This document shows positions 45,676-57,708 of a stretch of 64,000 nucleotides of DNA, piece after piece. Below the pieces are notes generated by a model that worked only from the letters and a program-made list of their open reading frames with translations, was not told the DNA's origin and ran no database searches. The DNA lies in the NCBI RefSeq assembly GCF_009857605.1, contig NZ_WWCT01000014.1:62001-126000 (forward strand), written 5' to 3'. Every line of letters starts with the position of its first letter. Position 1 is the first letter of the stretch. The DNA comes from Duganella levis (GTDB lineage: Bacteria > Pseudomonadota > Gammaproteobacteria > Burkholderiales > Burkholderiaceae_D). A program made the position numbers and the translations under genes.

Positions 45676-46914
45676 TTACGAGCGGTAGTCGGCGTTGATC
45701 GACACGTAATCGTGCGACAGGTCGCAGGTGTACACGGTGGCCGTGGCGGCGCCGCGCGCCAGCTTGACGCGTACCGTGATCTCGCTCTGCTTCATGATGC
45801 GCTGGCCGTCTTCTTCCTTGTAGTCCGGATTACGGCCGCCGTTCTTGGCCACCCACACGTCGTCCAGGTACAGGTTCAGCTTGCTGACGTCGAGGTCGTC
45901 GACGCCGGCGTAGCCGATCGCGGCCAGGATGCGGCCCAGGTTAGGGTCGGAGGCGAAAAAGGCGGTTTTCACCAGCGGCGAATGGCCGATCGAGTAAGCG
46001 ATCTTGCGGCACTCTTCCACGTTGGCGCCCTCTTCCACGATGATGCTCATGAACTTGGTGGCGCCTTCGCCGTCGCGCACGATGGCTTGCGCCAGGAACA
46101 GCGACAGTTCGGTCACGGCGTCGCGCAGCTGTGCGTATTCCGGCTGTTCGACCGAGGTGATTTCCAGCGCACCGGCGCCGGTGGCGATCAGCATGAAGGA
46201 ATCGTTGGTCGAGGTGTCGCCGTCGATGGTGATGCAGTTGAACGAGTGATCGGCTGCATGCTTGACCAGCTGGTCCAGCACCGGCTGCGCCACCTTGGCG
46301 TCGAACGCCAGGTAGCCCAGCATGGTCGCCATGTTCGGCTTGATCATGCCGGCGCCTTTGGAGATGCCGGTCATGGTGACCGTGTGGCCGCCGATGGTAA
46401 CGGTGCGCGAGCCGGCTTTCGGCTGCGTGTCGGTGGTCATGATGGCTTCGGCGGCGTTGTACCAGTTGTCGGCCTTCAGGCCGGCGATGGCTTGCGGCAG
46501 GCCGGCGATCACTTTGGCGGCCGGCAGCGGCTCCAGGATCACGCCAGTCGAGAACGGCAGGATCTGCGCCGCGTCCACGCCCAGCTGCGCTGCCAATGCG
46601 GTGCAGGTTTCGTTGGCCAGCGACAGGCCCAGTTCGCCGGTGCCGGCGTTGGCGTTGCCGGTGTTGACCAGCAGCGCGGCAATCGGCTTGCCGCTGGTTT
46701 GGGCGGCCGCCAGGTGGGCCTTGGAGATCTGCACCGGCGCGGCGCAGAAGCGGTTCAGCGTGAACACGCCGGCCACGGTGGCGGTCGGCGCCAGTTTCAT
46801 CACCAGCACATCCTTGCGATTCGGCTTCTTGATGCCGGCTTCGGCATAGCCGATTTCAATGCCCGCTACGGGCTTCAGGTCGGCGGCGATGGGCAGGGGG
46901 GAATTGACGGCCAT
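45676..46914 (-). CDS. argJ: Bifunctional ornithine acetyltransferase / N-acetylglutamate synthase
   Basis: 412 residues. [18 protein letters not shown] (about residue 196) is the autoproteolysis site, where cleavage before Thr makes the alpha and beta chains; [12 protein letters not shown] forms part of the oxyanion region, and [11 protein letters not shown] and [14 protein letters not shown] are further family segments. It recycles the acetyl group in arginine synthesis. First gene of the argJ-DUF815-Nudix operon, with its promoter in the 330-base region to the right. Confidence 0.96.
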   Translation of the reverse strand: MAVNSPLPIAADLKPVAGIEIGYAEAGIKKPNRKDVLVMKLAPTATVAGVFTLNRFCAAPVQISKAHLAAAQTSGKPIAALLVNTGNANAGTGELGLSLANETCTALAAQLGVDAAQILPFSTGVILEPLPAAKVIAGLPQAIAGLKADNWYNAAEAIMTTDTQPKAGSRTVTIGGHTVTMTGISKGAGMIKPNMATMLGYLAFDAKVAQPVLDQLVKHAADHSFNCITIDGDTSTNDSFMLIATGAGALEITSVEQPEYAQLRDAVTELSLFLAQAIVRDGEGATKFMSIIVEEGANVEECRKIAYSIGHSPLVKTAFFASDPNLGRILAAIGYAGVDDLDVSKLNLYLDDVWVAKNGGRNPDYKEEDGQRIMKQSEITVRVKLARGAATATVYTCDLSHDYVSINADYRS

Positions 46915-47244
46915 ATTCGTGATCTCGTGGGTGAAAAGAGGGAGCCGCTATTGTAATACCTGATCCGCCAGCCGCGTGGGCTGTAACCACGAGTACGCCG
47001 ATAACAGAACATCAAATTTATTAAAAAATCACTAGAGAGATATCGTACAACCTGCTGTTTTTACAGGGTTTTTTGCATAAAAACCACAGAAATTTAGTAC
47101 GATCGTTCGGTTTATCGTTTTCCTCTTTCATGCTTTGGGGAAACTGATTTAAGGTGAGAACCGAATGCCCCATCCCCGCATTGTTCATAAATACAAAAGA
47201 CGGCACAACCGTCACACCGACAATAACTCCCTAGGATTGAACTC
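46915..47244. promoter_or_regulatory. Divergent control region between argJ and the porin gene
   Basis: 330 bases without a supported gene. The part near argJ is GC-rich; 46995-47110 is clearly AT-rich, with T and A runs, as expected for promoters reading both ways. CCTAGGATTGAACTC stands before the porin ATG, giving an AGGA SD. No clear operator palindrome or terminator is seen. Confidence 0.4.
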
Positions 47245-48462
47245 ATGAAAAAGCAACTTTTAGTAGCTGCCGTATTGGCTGCCACCGTCGCCATGCAGGC
47301 GCAAGCTGGCGCACTGGATGACGGCAACCTGAGCATCAGCGGCTTCGGCACCGTCGGCGTCGCCAAGAGCAATACCGATGACGCGAAATTCGCGCGCTAC
47401 AACCAGGCCGACGGCGTCGGCGATAGCACCCGCATCGGCCTCGACACCAACCTCGGCCTGCAAGCAACCTACAAGATCAACGACTGGCTGTCCGGCACCG
47501 CGCAGGTGCTGACCCGCAAGGCCACCGAACACAGTTTCACCACCGACCTGACCTGGGCCTTCCTGAAAGCCCGCATCAACGATGAAGTGTCGGTCCGCGT
47601 CGGCCGCGTGGTGGTGCCGACCTTCCTGATTTCCGATTACCAGAACGTCGGCTACGCCAACACCATGATGCGTCCGCCGATCGAGATGTACAGCCAGAAT
47701 CCGATTGAAAACTCGGACGGCGCCGACATCAACTACCAGCACGCGTTTGGCGAGCTGAACTTCACGGCCCAGGCCTTCGCCGGCGTCAGCCGCGGCAAGC
47801 TGTTCGTCTCCTCCGGCGCCGGCTCGACCGCCACCTACCGCGCCCCGGCCGCTGGCCTGAGCGTGTCGGGCGAATACGGTCCGTTCCTGCTGCGCTTCGC
47901 CCACGCGCGCGCCGACATGCACATCAACGACCTGCAACCGATCAACGGCCTGACCACCACGCTGAACACCGTCGGCTTCACCCAGCTGGCGTCGGACCTG
48001 ACCTTCACCAGCGGCAAGAAGATCGCCTTCACCTCGATCGGCGGCACCATGGACTGGAATAACATCGTTGCCCAGGCCGAGTACGCGCAGCGCCGCGCCA
48101 AAGAAGCCGTCTACCTGCCGGACACCAATTCCTGGTACACCATGGTCGGCTACCGCGTCGGCAAAGTGCTGCCGTACTACGCGCACGCTTCGGCCAAAGG
48201 CGCAGGCAGCTCGGTCACCACGCCGGCCGCACTGGCCCGCGTGCCAGCCCTGAACACCGCCGTTACCGGCCTGCTGACGTCGGCCGAGCAAACCTCGGAC
48301 ATCGTCGGCGTGCGTTGGGACTTCGCCAAATCGGTCGCACTGAAAGTGCAGGTGGACCGCGTCAAGCCTAAAGCCAAATCGGGCCTGCTGATCAACGTGC
48401 CAGCCGCCGGCTACAACAAAGACGTTACCGTGGTCGCCGCCGGCCTGGACTTCGTATTCTGA
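47245..48462 (+). CDS. Outer-membrane porin-like beta-barrel protein
   Basis: 405 residues. Signal peptide (residues 1-21, AQA-GAL), then alternating beta-strand patterns (LSISGFGTVGVAKS; LGLQATYKINDWLSGTAQVLTRK; VSVRVGRVVVPTFLISDYQNVGYAN) and a C-terminal strand ending in Phe (VVAAGLDFVF), as in porins. It would form a trimeric or monomeric outer-membrane pore; substrate unknown. First in a plus-strand group with a small phosphate-binding-like protein (16 bases later) and a histidine kinase. Confidence 0.85.
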   Translation: MKKQLLVAAVLAATVAMQAQAGALDDGNLSISGFGTVGVAKSNTDDAKFARYNQADGVGDSTRIGLDTNLGLQATYKINDWLSGTAQVLTRKATEHSFTTDLTWAFLKARINDEVSVRVGRVVVPTFLISDYQNVGYANTMMRPPIEMYSQNPIENSDGADINYQHAFGELNFTAQAFAGVSRGKLFVSSGAGSTATYRAPAAGLSVSGEYGPFLLRFAHARADMHINDLQPINGLTTTLNTVGFTQLASDLTFTSGKKIAFTSIGGTMDWNNIVAQAEYAQRRAKEAVYLPDTNSWYTMVGYRVGKVLPYYAHASAKGAGSSVTTPAALARVPALNTAVTGLLTSAEQTSDIVGVRWDFAKSVALKVQVDRVKPKAKSGLLINVPAAGYNKDVTVVAAGLDFVF

Positions 48463-48478
48463 TCGGGAGACACCAATA

Positions 48479-48886
48479 ATGAAAAAATTACTCAGCGTTC
48501 TGCTGCTGTCCGCCTTGGGCGCAGCTGCCCTCCCGGCTTCGGCCGAAATCGTCGTCATCGTCAGCAAGCAGAATCCGGCCACGCGCATGTTCTCGGAACA
48601 GGCGTCGCAATTCTTCCTCGGCAAATCCAACCTGTTCACGCCGGTTGACCAGGCCGACGGTTCGGCCATCCGCAACGAGTTCTACAAAAAAGTAGCGGAC
48701 AAGGATGCGGCGCAAGTCAAGGCGCTGTGGTCCAAGCTGGTGTTCACCGGCAAGGCCACGCCACCGAAGGAATATCCGAACAGTGCCGACGTCAAGAAAG
48801 CAGTTGCTGCCGATCCGAAAGCAATCGGGTATATTGACAAGTCGGCAGTTGACGATACTGTCAAAGTGATTTTGACCCTGCCTTAA
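48479..48886 (+). CDS. Small exported phosphate-binding-like (PstS-type) protein
   Basis: 135 residues with a signal peptide (residues 1-22, ASA-EI). EIVVIVSKQNPATRMFSEQASQFFLGKSN, then DGSAIRNEFYKKV and the end DPKAIGYIDKSAVDDTVKVIL match the PBP-like domain of PstS relatives, but at about 113 mature residues it is only half of a normal binding protein. It sits between a porin and a membrane histidine kinase, so it may present a ligand to the sensor. Ligand not established. Confidence 0.8.
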   Translation: MKKLLSVLLLSALGAAALPASAEIVVIVSKQNPATRMFSEQASQFFLGKSNLFTPVDQADGSAIRNEFYKKVADKDAAQVKALWSKLVFTGKATPPKEYPNSADVKKAVAADPKAIGYIDKSAVDDTVKVILTLP

Positions 48887-48903
48887 TCCAGGTCGCCCTG
48901 CCA

Positions 48904-48930
48904 GCCTGCTGCGCCATCCGCGCGGCAGGC
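48904..48930 (+). other. Strong intergenic hairpin between the binding-protein and kinase genes
   Basis: GCCTGCTGCGC (48904-48914) pairs with GCGCGGCAGGC (48920-48930), with one G-T pair and a 5-base loop. There is no T run. It could reduce read-through into the kinase gene so that less kinase than binding protein is made. Confidence 0.55.
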
Positions 48931-48967
48931 GCGTGCGCTCCTGGCCTCGCCAAAAGGAGTGACCGTT

Positions 48968-50956
48968 TTGAGTTTATCGCTACGCGCGAAGTTTCTGATG
49001 CTCAGTGCCGTAGTGCAGGCGCTGGTGGTGGGCCTGCTGATCTGGAACGGCCTGCGGCTGATGAACCACGCGGTCAACAGCAATGCCGAACGCGTCGCCC
49101 AGGAATACGCCGTCACGCTCAACCTCTCCTTCAGCCCCTACGCCACGCGCGGACGGCTGCCCGAACTGAATAACTACCTCACCGAAATGTTGTCCGATCC
49201 GGACGACAGCTTCCTGCGCTACCTCACCATCCTCGACGAACACGACAGCCCGATCATCGCGGTCGGCAAGCGCGACCAACCGCTGCCGCCGCAACTGCGC
49301 CAGGCCGGCGACAGCTTCAAAGGCGCGCGCACGCTGATCGATGGCGCCACCCTGCACGCACGCGCCCCGCTGCTGCTGGCCGATAACCGCATCGGCAGCA
49401 TCAACTTCGGCCTCAGCACCAAAGACCTGCGCCAGGCGCGCGACGAGGTGCTGATGCAGAGCTGCGTGATTGCGCTGTTCGGCTTTGCGCTGGGGGTGCT
49501 GATGTTCTACATCTTCACTTACGGCATCGGCCGCCGGCTGCAGGCGCTGACTGGCGAATCGCAACAGATGGCGTTGGGCGATTACAGCAAGGCACTGCCG
49601 GTACATGGCGACGATGAGATCGCTATCTTTGCGCGCACGCTGAACACCATGAGCGCGGCGCTGCGCGAACGCATCGCGCAGCTGGAGCAATCGCAGCGGC
49701 GGCTGTCGGAATCGGAGGCACGGTTTAAAACGTTATTTGACATGGCGCCGCTGCCGCTGACCGTGTCGGACCGCGAAGGCCGCATCGTCGCCGCCAACCG
49801 CGCGGTACGCTACACCTTTGGCAGCGCGGCCGACAACATCATCGGCAAGCGCAGCAACGAAGTGCCGTTCTGGGCCAGCGCGGTCGAGCGCGAACGCATC
49901 TGGCAAATCTACCGCGCGGAAGGCGCGGTGCAAGGCGCGATCGCCGGCGTGCTGCTGCCCGACGGCAGCGTTGGCAGCGTGGCGATCTGGTCGTCGTCGC
50001 TGACCCAGGATGGCAGCGACGTCATCATCTGGGCGCTGCTGGACCTGACCGAGGAACTGAACGCCAAGCGCGAACTGAAGGATCTCAACGTCTCGCTGGA
50101 AAGCCGGGTACGCGAACGCTCGGCCGCGTTGGAGCGCGCCAACGGCGAGCTGAACGCCACGCTGCAAACGCTGCGCCATACGCAGCATGAGCTGCTGTCG
50201 TCGGAAAAGATGGCGTCGCTGGGCTCGCTGGTGGCCGGCATCGCGCATGAACTGAATACGCCGATCGGCAACAGCCTGCTGGCCTCCACCGCGCTGCACG
50301 ACCGCGTGCTGGACTTCGAGCAGCAGGTCAGCGCCGGCAACTTGCGCCGTTCGCAACTGACCGCGCACCTGGACGAGGTGTGCACCGCCAGCACTTTGAT
50401 TTCCGGTTCGCTGCACAAGGCGGCCGAGCTGATCGCGTCGTTCAAGCAGATCGCGGTCGACCAGACCAATGACCAGCGGCGCGCGTTCGACCTGCTGGCG
50501 GCGGTGCAGGACACCATCGCCACCTACATGCCGCGCCTGCGCCGGGTGCCGTGCGAAGTGACGCTGCAGATTCCGGCCGGGCTGGTGCTGGATTCGTATC
50601 CGGGCGGGCTGTACCAGATCCTCAACAACCTGATCAACAACTCCCTGACGCATGCGTTTGAACGGCGTCAGGGCGCCGCCATTACCGTCAGCGCCGAGCG
50701 GCTGGAAGGCGATATCATCGCACTGGCGTTCAGCGACAACGGCAGCGGCATGGGCGACGATGTGCTCAAGCGCGTGTTCGATCCCTTCTTCACCACCAAG
50801 ATGGGCCAGGGCGGCACCGGGCTGGGCATGAACATCGTCTATAACATCGTTACCGGCGTGCTGGGCGGCCGTATCAGCATCGACTCGTCGCTGGGCGCCG
50901 GCACCACCATCCGCATGCTGCTGCCCCGCGTGGCGCCGCAGCGGGAGAATAAATAA
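48968..50956 (+). CDS. Membrane sensor histidine kinase (periplasmic sensor-HAMP-PAS-HisKA-HATPase)
   Basis: 662 residues. Two membrane helices (about 8-30 and 160-180) flank a periplasmic domain; HAMP near 180-235, PAS near 255-370 (LFDMAPLPLTVSDREGRIVAANRA), a coiled coil, then the kinase core with GIAHELNTPIGNS (about residue 426; phospho-His), N-box NLINNSLTHAF and G-boxes SDNGSGMGDD, GGTGLGMNIVYNIV. No response regulator is adjacent. TTG at 48968 is chosen because AAAGGAG lies 8 bases upstream; GTG at 48959 overlaps that SD. Third in the porin/binding-protein group. Confidence 0.87.
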   Translation: MSLSLRAKFLMLSAVVQALVVGLLIWNGLRLMNHAVNSNAERVAQEYAVTLNLSFSPYATRGRLPELNNYLTEMLSDPDDSFLRYLTILDEHDSPIIAVGKRDQPLPPQLRQAGDSFKGARTLIDGATLHARAPLLLADNRIGSINFGLSTKDLRQARDEVLMQSCVIALFGFALGVLMFYIFTYGIGRRLQALTGESQQMALGDYSKALPVHGDDEIAIFARTLNTMSAALRERIAQLEQSQRRLSESEARFKTLFDMAPLPLTVSDREGRIVAANRAVRYTFGSAADNIIGKRSNEVPFWASAVERERIWQIYRAEGAVQGAIAGVLLPDGSVGSVAIWSSSLTQDGSDVIIWALLDLTEELNAKRELKDLNVSLESRVRERSAALERANGELNATLQTLRHTQHELLSSEKMASLGSLVAGIAHELNTPIGNSLLASTALHDRVLDFEQQVSAGNLRRSQLTAHLDEVCTASTLISGSLHKAAELIASFKQIAVDQTNDQRRAFDLLAAVQDTIATYMPRLRRVPCEVTLQIPAGLVLDSYPGGLYQILNNLINNSLTHAFERRQGAAITVSAERLEGDIIALAFSDNGSGMGDDVLKRVFDPFFTTKMGQGGTGLGMNIVYNIVTGVLGGRISIDSSLGAGTTIRMLLPRVAPQRENK

Positions 50957-50971
50957 GTTATCTGCAGGCAC

Positions 50972-51486
50972 TTAGTCGAACACCTGTTTCAGCGATTGCG
51001 ACTCCGGTAGCGCATCGCTCCAGGCTTCGAGTTGCTCCAGCGTGGCTTTCGCAGTTTGCTCCGCGTAGTCTTAGGCAATGCGCCAAAACGGCGTGTGAGC
51101 TGCCGCTCAAGCAGCGCCAATGCGCCCTCCTTGCGGCCCAGCGCCAAGCCTTGTTCGCGCCCTCGCTCCATGCCTTGCTCCATGCCTTGCTCCATGCCTT
51201 TGCGCCAGCCTTTGTCGATGAACGACTGTTCCAGTGGGCTGATCCATTCCATCTTCCGCTCCTTTTCCAGCTTAAGAAGATCCCGCCAATAACGCTCCTG
51301 ATGCAGCTCAGGCAAGGCCATCATCCAGTCGATTACTTTGAACAGCACAATTATGCGCTGTTTGCGCCACCCATGTTGATACAGAAGCTTGGTCAACTGC
51401 CACTTGGCTGCGTAGAGCTGAGCAGGATCATGCCGGGCCTGCTGCGTGCATAAAGCTACAGCTGAGTCGCCATTTTTTGCAGTTCA
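50972..51486 (-). pseudogene. Decayed Rpn/PD-(D/E)XK transposase-like gene (C-terminal remnant)
   Basis: An open frame (about 51063-51483) reads RHDPAQLYAAKWQLTKLLY..., then QRIIVLFKVIDWMMALPE and KGWRKGMEQGMEQGMERG, the C-terminal half of Rpn-like (DUF4351-type) proteins. It has no start codon with SD and hits an in-frame stop at 51484-51486, so the nuclease domain is missing. Near 51058-51063 a one-base loss shifts the frame: in the other frame the family tail continues as ATLEQLEAWSDALPESQSLK and ends at a TAA at 50972. So it is truncated at one end and frameshifted at the other. Confidence 0.75.
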
Positions 51487-51557
51487 TCGCATGCGGATGA
51501 CTTGACCATTGAATCCGGCTTAGGATGTCCTGAGTTCATTTACCCGGAGATTTGATC

Positions 51558-51977
51558 ATGAAGAAACTGTCTTCCCTTGTGCTGGCCGGCATGCTGTCGG
51601 TCAGCGGCGGCGTGTTCGCCCAGGGCGCCAAGGAGGTGAGCGATGCGCGTGCCGCTACCGAGCGTTTCATGAAGCTGATGGATGCGGAGGAGTATTCGGC
51701 CGCCTGGAACAGCGGTGCCGAAAGCGTGCGCAAGGATATGCCCAAGATCGCCTGGAACTTGTTGGCCAGTACCGTCCATCTGCCGCTAGGCACGCTGAAG
51801 GGACGCAGCTACAAGTCAGCCACCGTCAAGCCGGCCACCATCACCTTCGAGTACGTTTCCGACTACGAGAACAACCACAACGTCCGCGAAAGCGTGACCA
51901 CTGTACGCGAGAAGGATGGCGTATGGCGCGTCTCCGGCTACGGCATCCTGGCGGACGACAAGAAGCCGGCCCAGTAA
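51558..51977 (+). CDS. Exported DUF4019 family protein
   Basis: 139 residues with a signal peptide (FA-QGA, about residue 22). ATERFMKLMDAEEYSAAWN near the start, LPLGTLKGRSYKSATV in the middle and VREKDGVWRVSGYGI near the end are the DUF4019 layout. No function is known for the family. ATG 51558 is chosen because GGAGA lies 7 bases upstream. It is alone on the plus strand, with the stop 5 bases from the convergent GAF histidine kinase. Confidence 0.83.
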   Translation: MKKLSSLVLAGMLSVSGGVFAQGAKEVSDARAATERFMKLMDAEEYSAAWNSGAESVRKDMPKIAWNLLASTVHLPLGTLKGRSYKSATVKPATITFEYVSDYENNHNVRESVTTVREKDGVWRVSGYGILADDKKPAQ

Positions 51978-51982
51978 GAGAA

Positions 51983-53170
51983 TTACGCCTGCACCGGCCC
52001 GGCGATGCGGGCACGGTAAGTAAAGGTGGTGGCGTCGTCGGTCGAGATCACTTCCAGCACGCCGCCATGCGAGATGGCGATCTCCGAGGCGATGAACAGG
52101 CCCAGTCCCAGCCCTTGGCCGCCTGTCGCATTGTCTGAGCGCCAGAACGGCTTGAACAGCTGCGCCTGCTTTTCCTCCGGAATGGCCGGCCCGCTATTCC
52201 GCACCGATAGCTCAAACATGCCGTTGGCCTGCTGCACCTCGACCTGCACCGGCGCCGCCGGGCTGCCGTGGATGATCGCGTTCTTCAACAGATTGGACAG
52301 CAGCTGCACCAGCCGCGGCGCATCGCAAAACAACGCAATGCCCTGAGGCAGTTCGGCGACGATCTGGCGTTGCGGGAACACGCTTTGCAGCTCAGCAATC
52401 GCCTGCTGCAGCGAAGTTTCCAGATGGCTCTCGTGAAGCAGGTTGAGCGAGATGCCTCCGCCCATGCGTCCTCGCGTGAAATCAGTGACATCATCGATCA
52501 GCGAGGCGATGCGGTGGCTGCTGCGGTGCATGGTATCTAGCAGCGGCTTCAGCGATTCCGGCGCACGCAGCCGCAGGATTTCGGTGCCGTTCATGATGGT
52601 GCTCAGCGGCGTGCGGATATCGTGCCCCAGCATGGCGATGAACTGTTCACGCAGCTTGGCCGTCTTCATTTCGTCGCTGAGGGCGGCCTGGGCCTCGTCC
52701 AGCACCACTTCACTGGCCAACTGGCGGCTGATCAGGTCGGCAAACAGCATTAGCGTGTTGCGCGTGGCAGTCTTGTTGAGCTCGGCTTTTTCACGGTGCA
52801 GTCCGCACAATGAGCCAAAGTACTCGCCGCTGGGACGGTACAGGGGAATCGAGAAATAGCTCTCGAAACCGTAGATCCGGGGCGTATGGTGATCGCGGTA
52901 CTGTTCGCTTTCGCTGACCGAATCGATGATGACGGCGCAGCGCGTATGTTGCACTTCCTGGCACAGCGTGGTGCTGATATCCAGTTCGCTGCCGGGTTCC
53001 AGCCCGTAACCGAGTTTATCGAGCACGGCGCAGGCATGCCACGAGGTCGGCGTCACCCGCGCAATACCGACGAAGCCGAGCCCGGTCAGCTCGGCCACCG
53101 CTTCGAGTATCGTCGGCACCGCGCTGATCTTCGCGATCGTCGCGATATCCGCATCCAAAGTCTGCTGCAT
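51983..53170 (-). CDS. Cytoplasmic GAF-domain sensor histidine kinase
   Basis: 395 residues, no membrane helix. GAF domain at about residues 15-160 (ILEAVAELTGLGFVGIARV; YFSIPLYRPSGEYFGSLCGL), then HisKA with MLGHDIRTPLSTIMNG (about residue 182; phospho-His) and HATPase with LSNLLKNAIIHG and VRNSGPAIPEEKQAQLFKPFW, GLGLGLFIASEI. The GAF domain may bind a small molecule or a bilin; ligand unknown. ATG 53170 is chosen because GGAGG lies just upstream. No response regulator adjoins it; secA lies upstream on the same strand behind a terminator. Confidence 0.88.
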   Translation of the reverse strand: MQQTLDADIATIAKISAVPTILEAVAELTGLGFVGIARVTPTSWHACAVLDKLGYGLEPGSELDISTTLCQEVQHTRCAVIIDSVSESEQYRDHHTPRIYGFESYFSIPLYRPSGEYFGSLCGLHREKAELNKTATRNTLMLFADLISRQLASEVVLDEAQAALSDEMKTAKLREQFIAMLGHDIRTPLSTIMNGTEILRLRAPESLKPLLDTMHRSSHRIASLIDDVTDFTRGRMGGGISLNLLHESHLETSLQQAIAELQSVFPQRQIVAELPQGIALFCDAPRLVQLLSNLLKNAIIHGSPAAPVQVEVQQANGMFELSVRNSGPAIPEEKQAQLFKPFWRSDNATGGQGLGLGLFIASEIAISHGGVLEVISTDDATTFTYRARIAGPVQA

Positions 53171-53200
53171 GACGCGCCTCCGATATCTTGCCAAATAAAA

Positions 53201-53230
53201 AACCCGTAAAGCTTTTCAGCGTTACGGGTT
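53201..53230 (-). terminator. Rho-independent terminator of secA
   Basis: AACCCGTAA (53201-53209) pairs with TTACGGGTT (53222-53230) around a 12-base loop that can pair further. On the minus strand TTTTTTATTT follows. It lies 22 bases after the secA stop. Confidence 0.85.
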
Positions 53231-53252
53231 TATTGTCTAACAGTCCGGCTTG

Positions 53253-56036
<2,784 letters not shown>

Positions 56037-56247
56037 GCTTGAGTTCTTGAAAAAACGCCGTTAAAAAAAGCTCTGCGCCTTGACGCACTGAGTTGGACTA
56101 TGGCAAAAGACGGTGATTTTATCACGCGTCCGGTGGTACATTGGGATATTGGCCTATATAACAATAGCCGCTACGTGAACAATGTCACAAAATCAACCCG
56201 ATTTTAACCGCTGGTCAGCATTTTAGGGAGTGGCGGCGATCTGTGAT

Positions 56248-56745
56248 ATGTTTCGCCGCATGCGCTTCAACTCCTCCAATATCTCGCTCAAACGCCCCAC
56301 TGCGGTCGGCGCCACCGACTTCCTGCGCCGCAACGACCGCATGGCCGCGTTGCTGCCGGCCATCGAGCGCATGGCACGGCTGCAGAAGGATTGCGCCGAC
56401 TGCCTGCCGGCCATGTTCAAGCATTGCGAGATCCTGGCGTTTGAGGACAGCCAGCTGATACTGTCAGTGCCGACCACGGCGCTGGCGGCCAAGCTGAAGC
56501 AGCAATTACCAAAACTGCAAGACACGCTGGCGCGGCGCGGCTGGCAGGTCGCCGCCGTCAAGCTCAAGGTGCAGATGACCAAGGCGGTCGAGATCAAGGA
56601 AAAGATGCGGGCACTGGAACTGCCGCCGGCGGCGGTGGAAGCTTTCGATCAGCTCAGCAGCTCGCTGGAAGCCAGCCCGCAGAACAGCCAGCTGATCGAC
56701 GCCGTAAAAGCCATGGTGGCGCGCCGCCGGGCGGGCGGCGGCTAA
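56248..56745 (+). CDS. dciA: DciA family (DUF721) replicative helicase loader
   Basis: 165 residues. RRNDRMAALLPAIERMARLQKDC and FEDSQLILSVPTTALAAKLKQQLPKL form the DUF721/DciA domain, linked in other bacteria to DnaB loading. The frame stays open to GTG 56230; ATG 56248 and 56260 are alternatives and none has an ideally spaced SD (AGGGAG at 56224-56229 touches the GTG). The stop is 5 bases from the convergent lpxC stop. The 210 bases to its left hold the secA and dciA promoters only. Confidence 0.83.
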   Translation: MFRRMRFNSSNISLKRPTAVGATDFLRRNDRMAALLPAIERMARLQKDCADCLPAMFKHCEILAFEDSQLILSVPTTALAAKLKQQLPKLQDTLARRGWQVAAVKLKVQMTKAVEIKEKMRALELPPAAVEAFDQLSSSLEASPQNSQLIDAVKAMVARRRAGGG

Positions 56746-56749
56746 CAAC

Positions 56750-57685
56750 TTAAGTTAGTGCCCACTCACGCGCCATCTGGCGCACGTAGGATTGCGGCGG
56801 AGCATCGTTGCTGTCGAATGTGACGATTTCGTAAGCGTCCGGATGCTTGAGCAACTCCAGCAGCAGCTGGTTGTTCAGCGCGTGGCCGGACTTGTGCGCT
56901 TCGTAGCTGGCCAGTAGCGGATGGCCGACCAGGTACAGGTCGCCAATCGCGTCGAGGATTTTGTGGCGCACGAACTCGTCTTCATAGCGCAGGCCGTCCG
57001 AATTCAGGATGCGGTATTCATCCATCACAATCGCGTTTTCCAGCGAACCGCCGCGCGCCAGGCCGATCCCGCGCAGCATTTCCACGTCCTGCATGAAGCC
57101 GAAGGTGCGCGCACGCGCAACGTCGTGCACGTAGGAGACATCGCCGAAATCCACATGCGCGCGCTGCTGCGTGCCGTCCACCGCCGGGTGGTTGAACTCG
57201 ATGAAGAAGTCCAGCTTGAAGCCGTCATGCGGCAGCAGGCGGGCCCATTTTTCCTTGTCGCCCGTGCCTTCGCGGATTTCGACCGGCTTCAGCACGCGGA
57301 TGAATTTCTTGGCCGCAGGCTGCTCCAGCACGCCAGCCTGTTGCAATAAGAATACGAAGGACGACGCCGAGCCATCCATGATCGGGATTTCTTCGGCGCT
57401 GACTTCGATGTACAGATTGTCAATTCCGAGCCCGGCGCAGGCCGACATCAGATGCTCCACGGTGGAGACGCGCGCGCCATCCTTCACCAGCACCGAGGCC
57501 ATGCGGGTATCCCCCACCGCCATCGCGCTCGACGGGAATTCCACGATCGGGTCGAGGTCGACGCGGCGGAACACGATGCCGGTATCCGGCGCGGCCGGGC
57601 GCAAGGTCAGTTCCACCTTGGTGCCGGAGTGCAGGCCCACACCCGTGGTGCGGACCAGTTCTTTGATAGTGCGTTGTTTTAACAT
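56750..57685 (-). CDS. lpxC: UDP-3-O-acyl-N-acetylglucosamine deacetylase
   Basis: 311 residues. [31 protein letters not shown] start, [17 protein letters not shown] (zinc His), [12 protein letters not shown], and [16 protein letters not shown] with the second zinc His and Asp, followed by [11 protein letters not shown] (catalytic His). First committed step of lipid A synthesis. ATG 57685 gives the usual N-terminus; the longer frame to 57712 does not fit the family. Confidence 0.97.
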   Translation of the reverse strand: MLKQRTIKELVRTTGVGLHSGTKVELTLRPAAPDTGIVFRRVDLDPIVEFPSSAMAVGDTRMASVLVKDGARVSTVEHLMSACAGLGIDNLYIEVSAEEIPIMDGSASSFVFLLQQAGVLEQPAAKKFIRVLKPVEIREGTGDKEKWARLLPHDGFKLDFFIEFNHPAVDGTQQRAHVDFGDVSYVHDVARARTFGFMQDVEMLRGIGLARGGSLENAIVMDEYRILNSDGLRYEDEFVRHKILDAIGDLYLVGHPLLASYEAHKSGHALNNQLLLELLKHPDAYEIVTFDSNDAPPQSYVRQMAREWALT

Positions 57686-57708
57686 CAGGCGATTATAGCG
57701 AACTGTGG

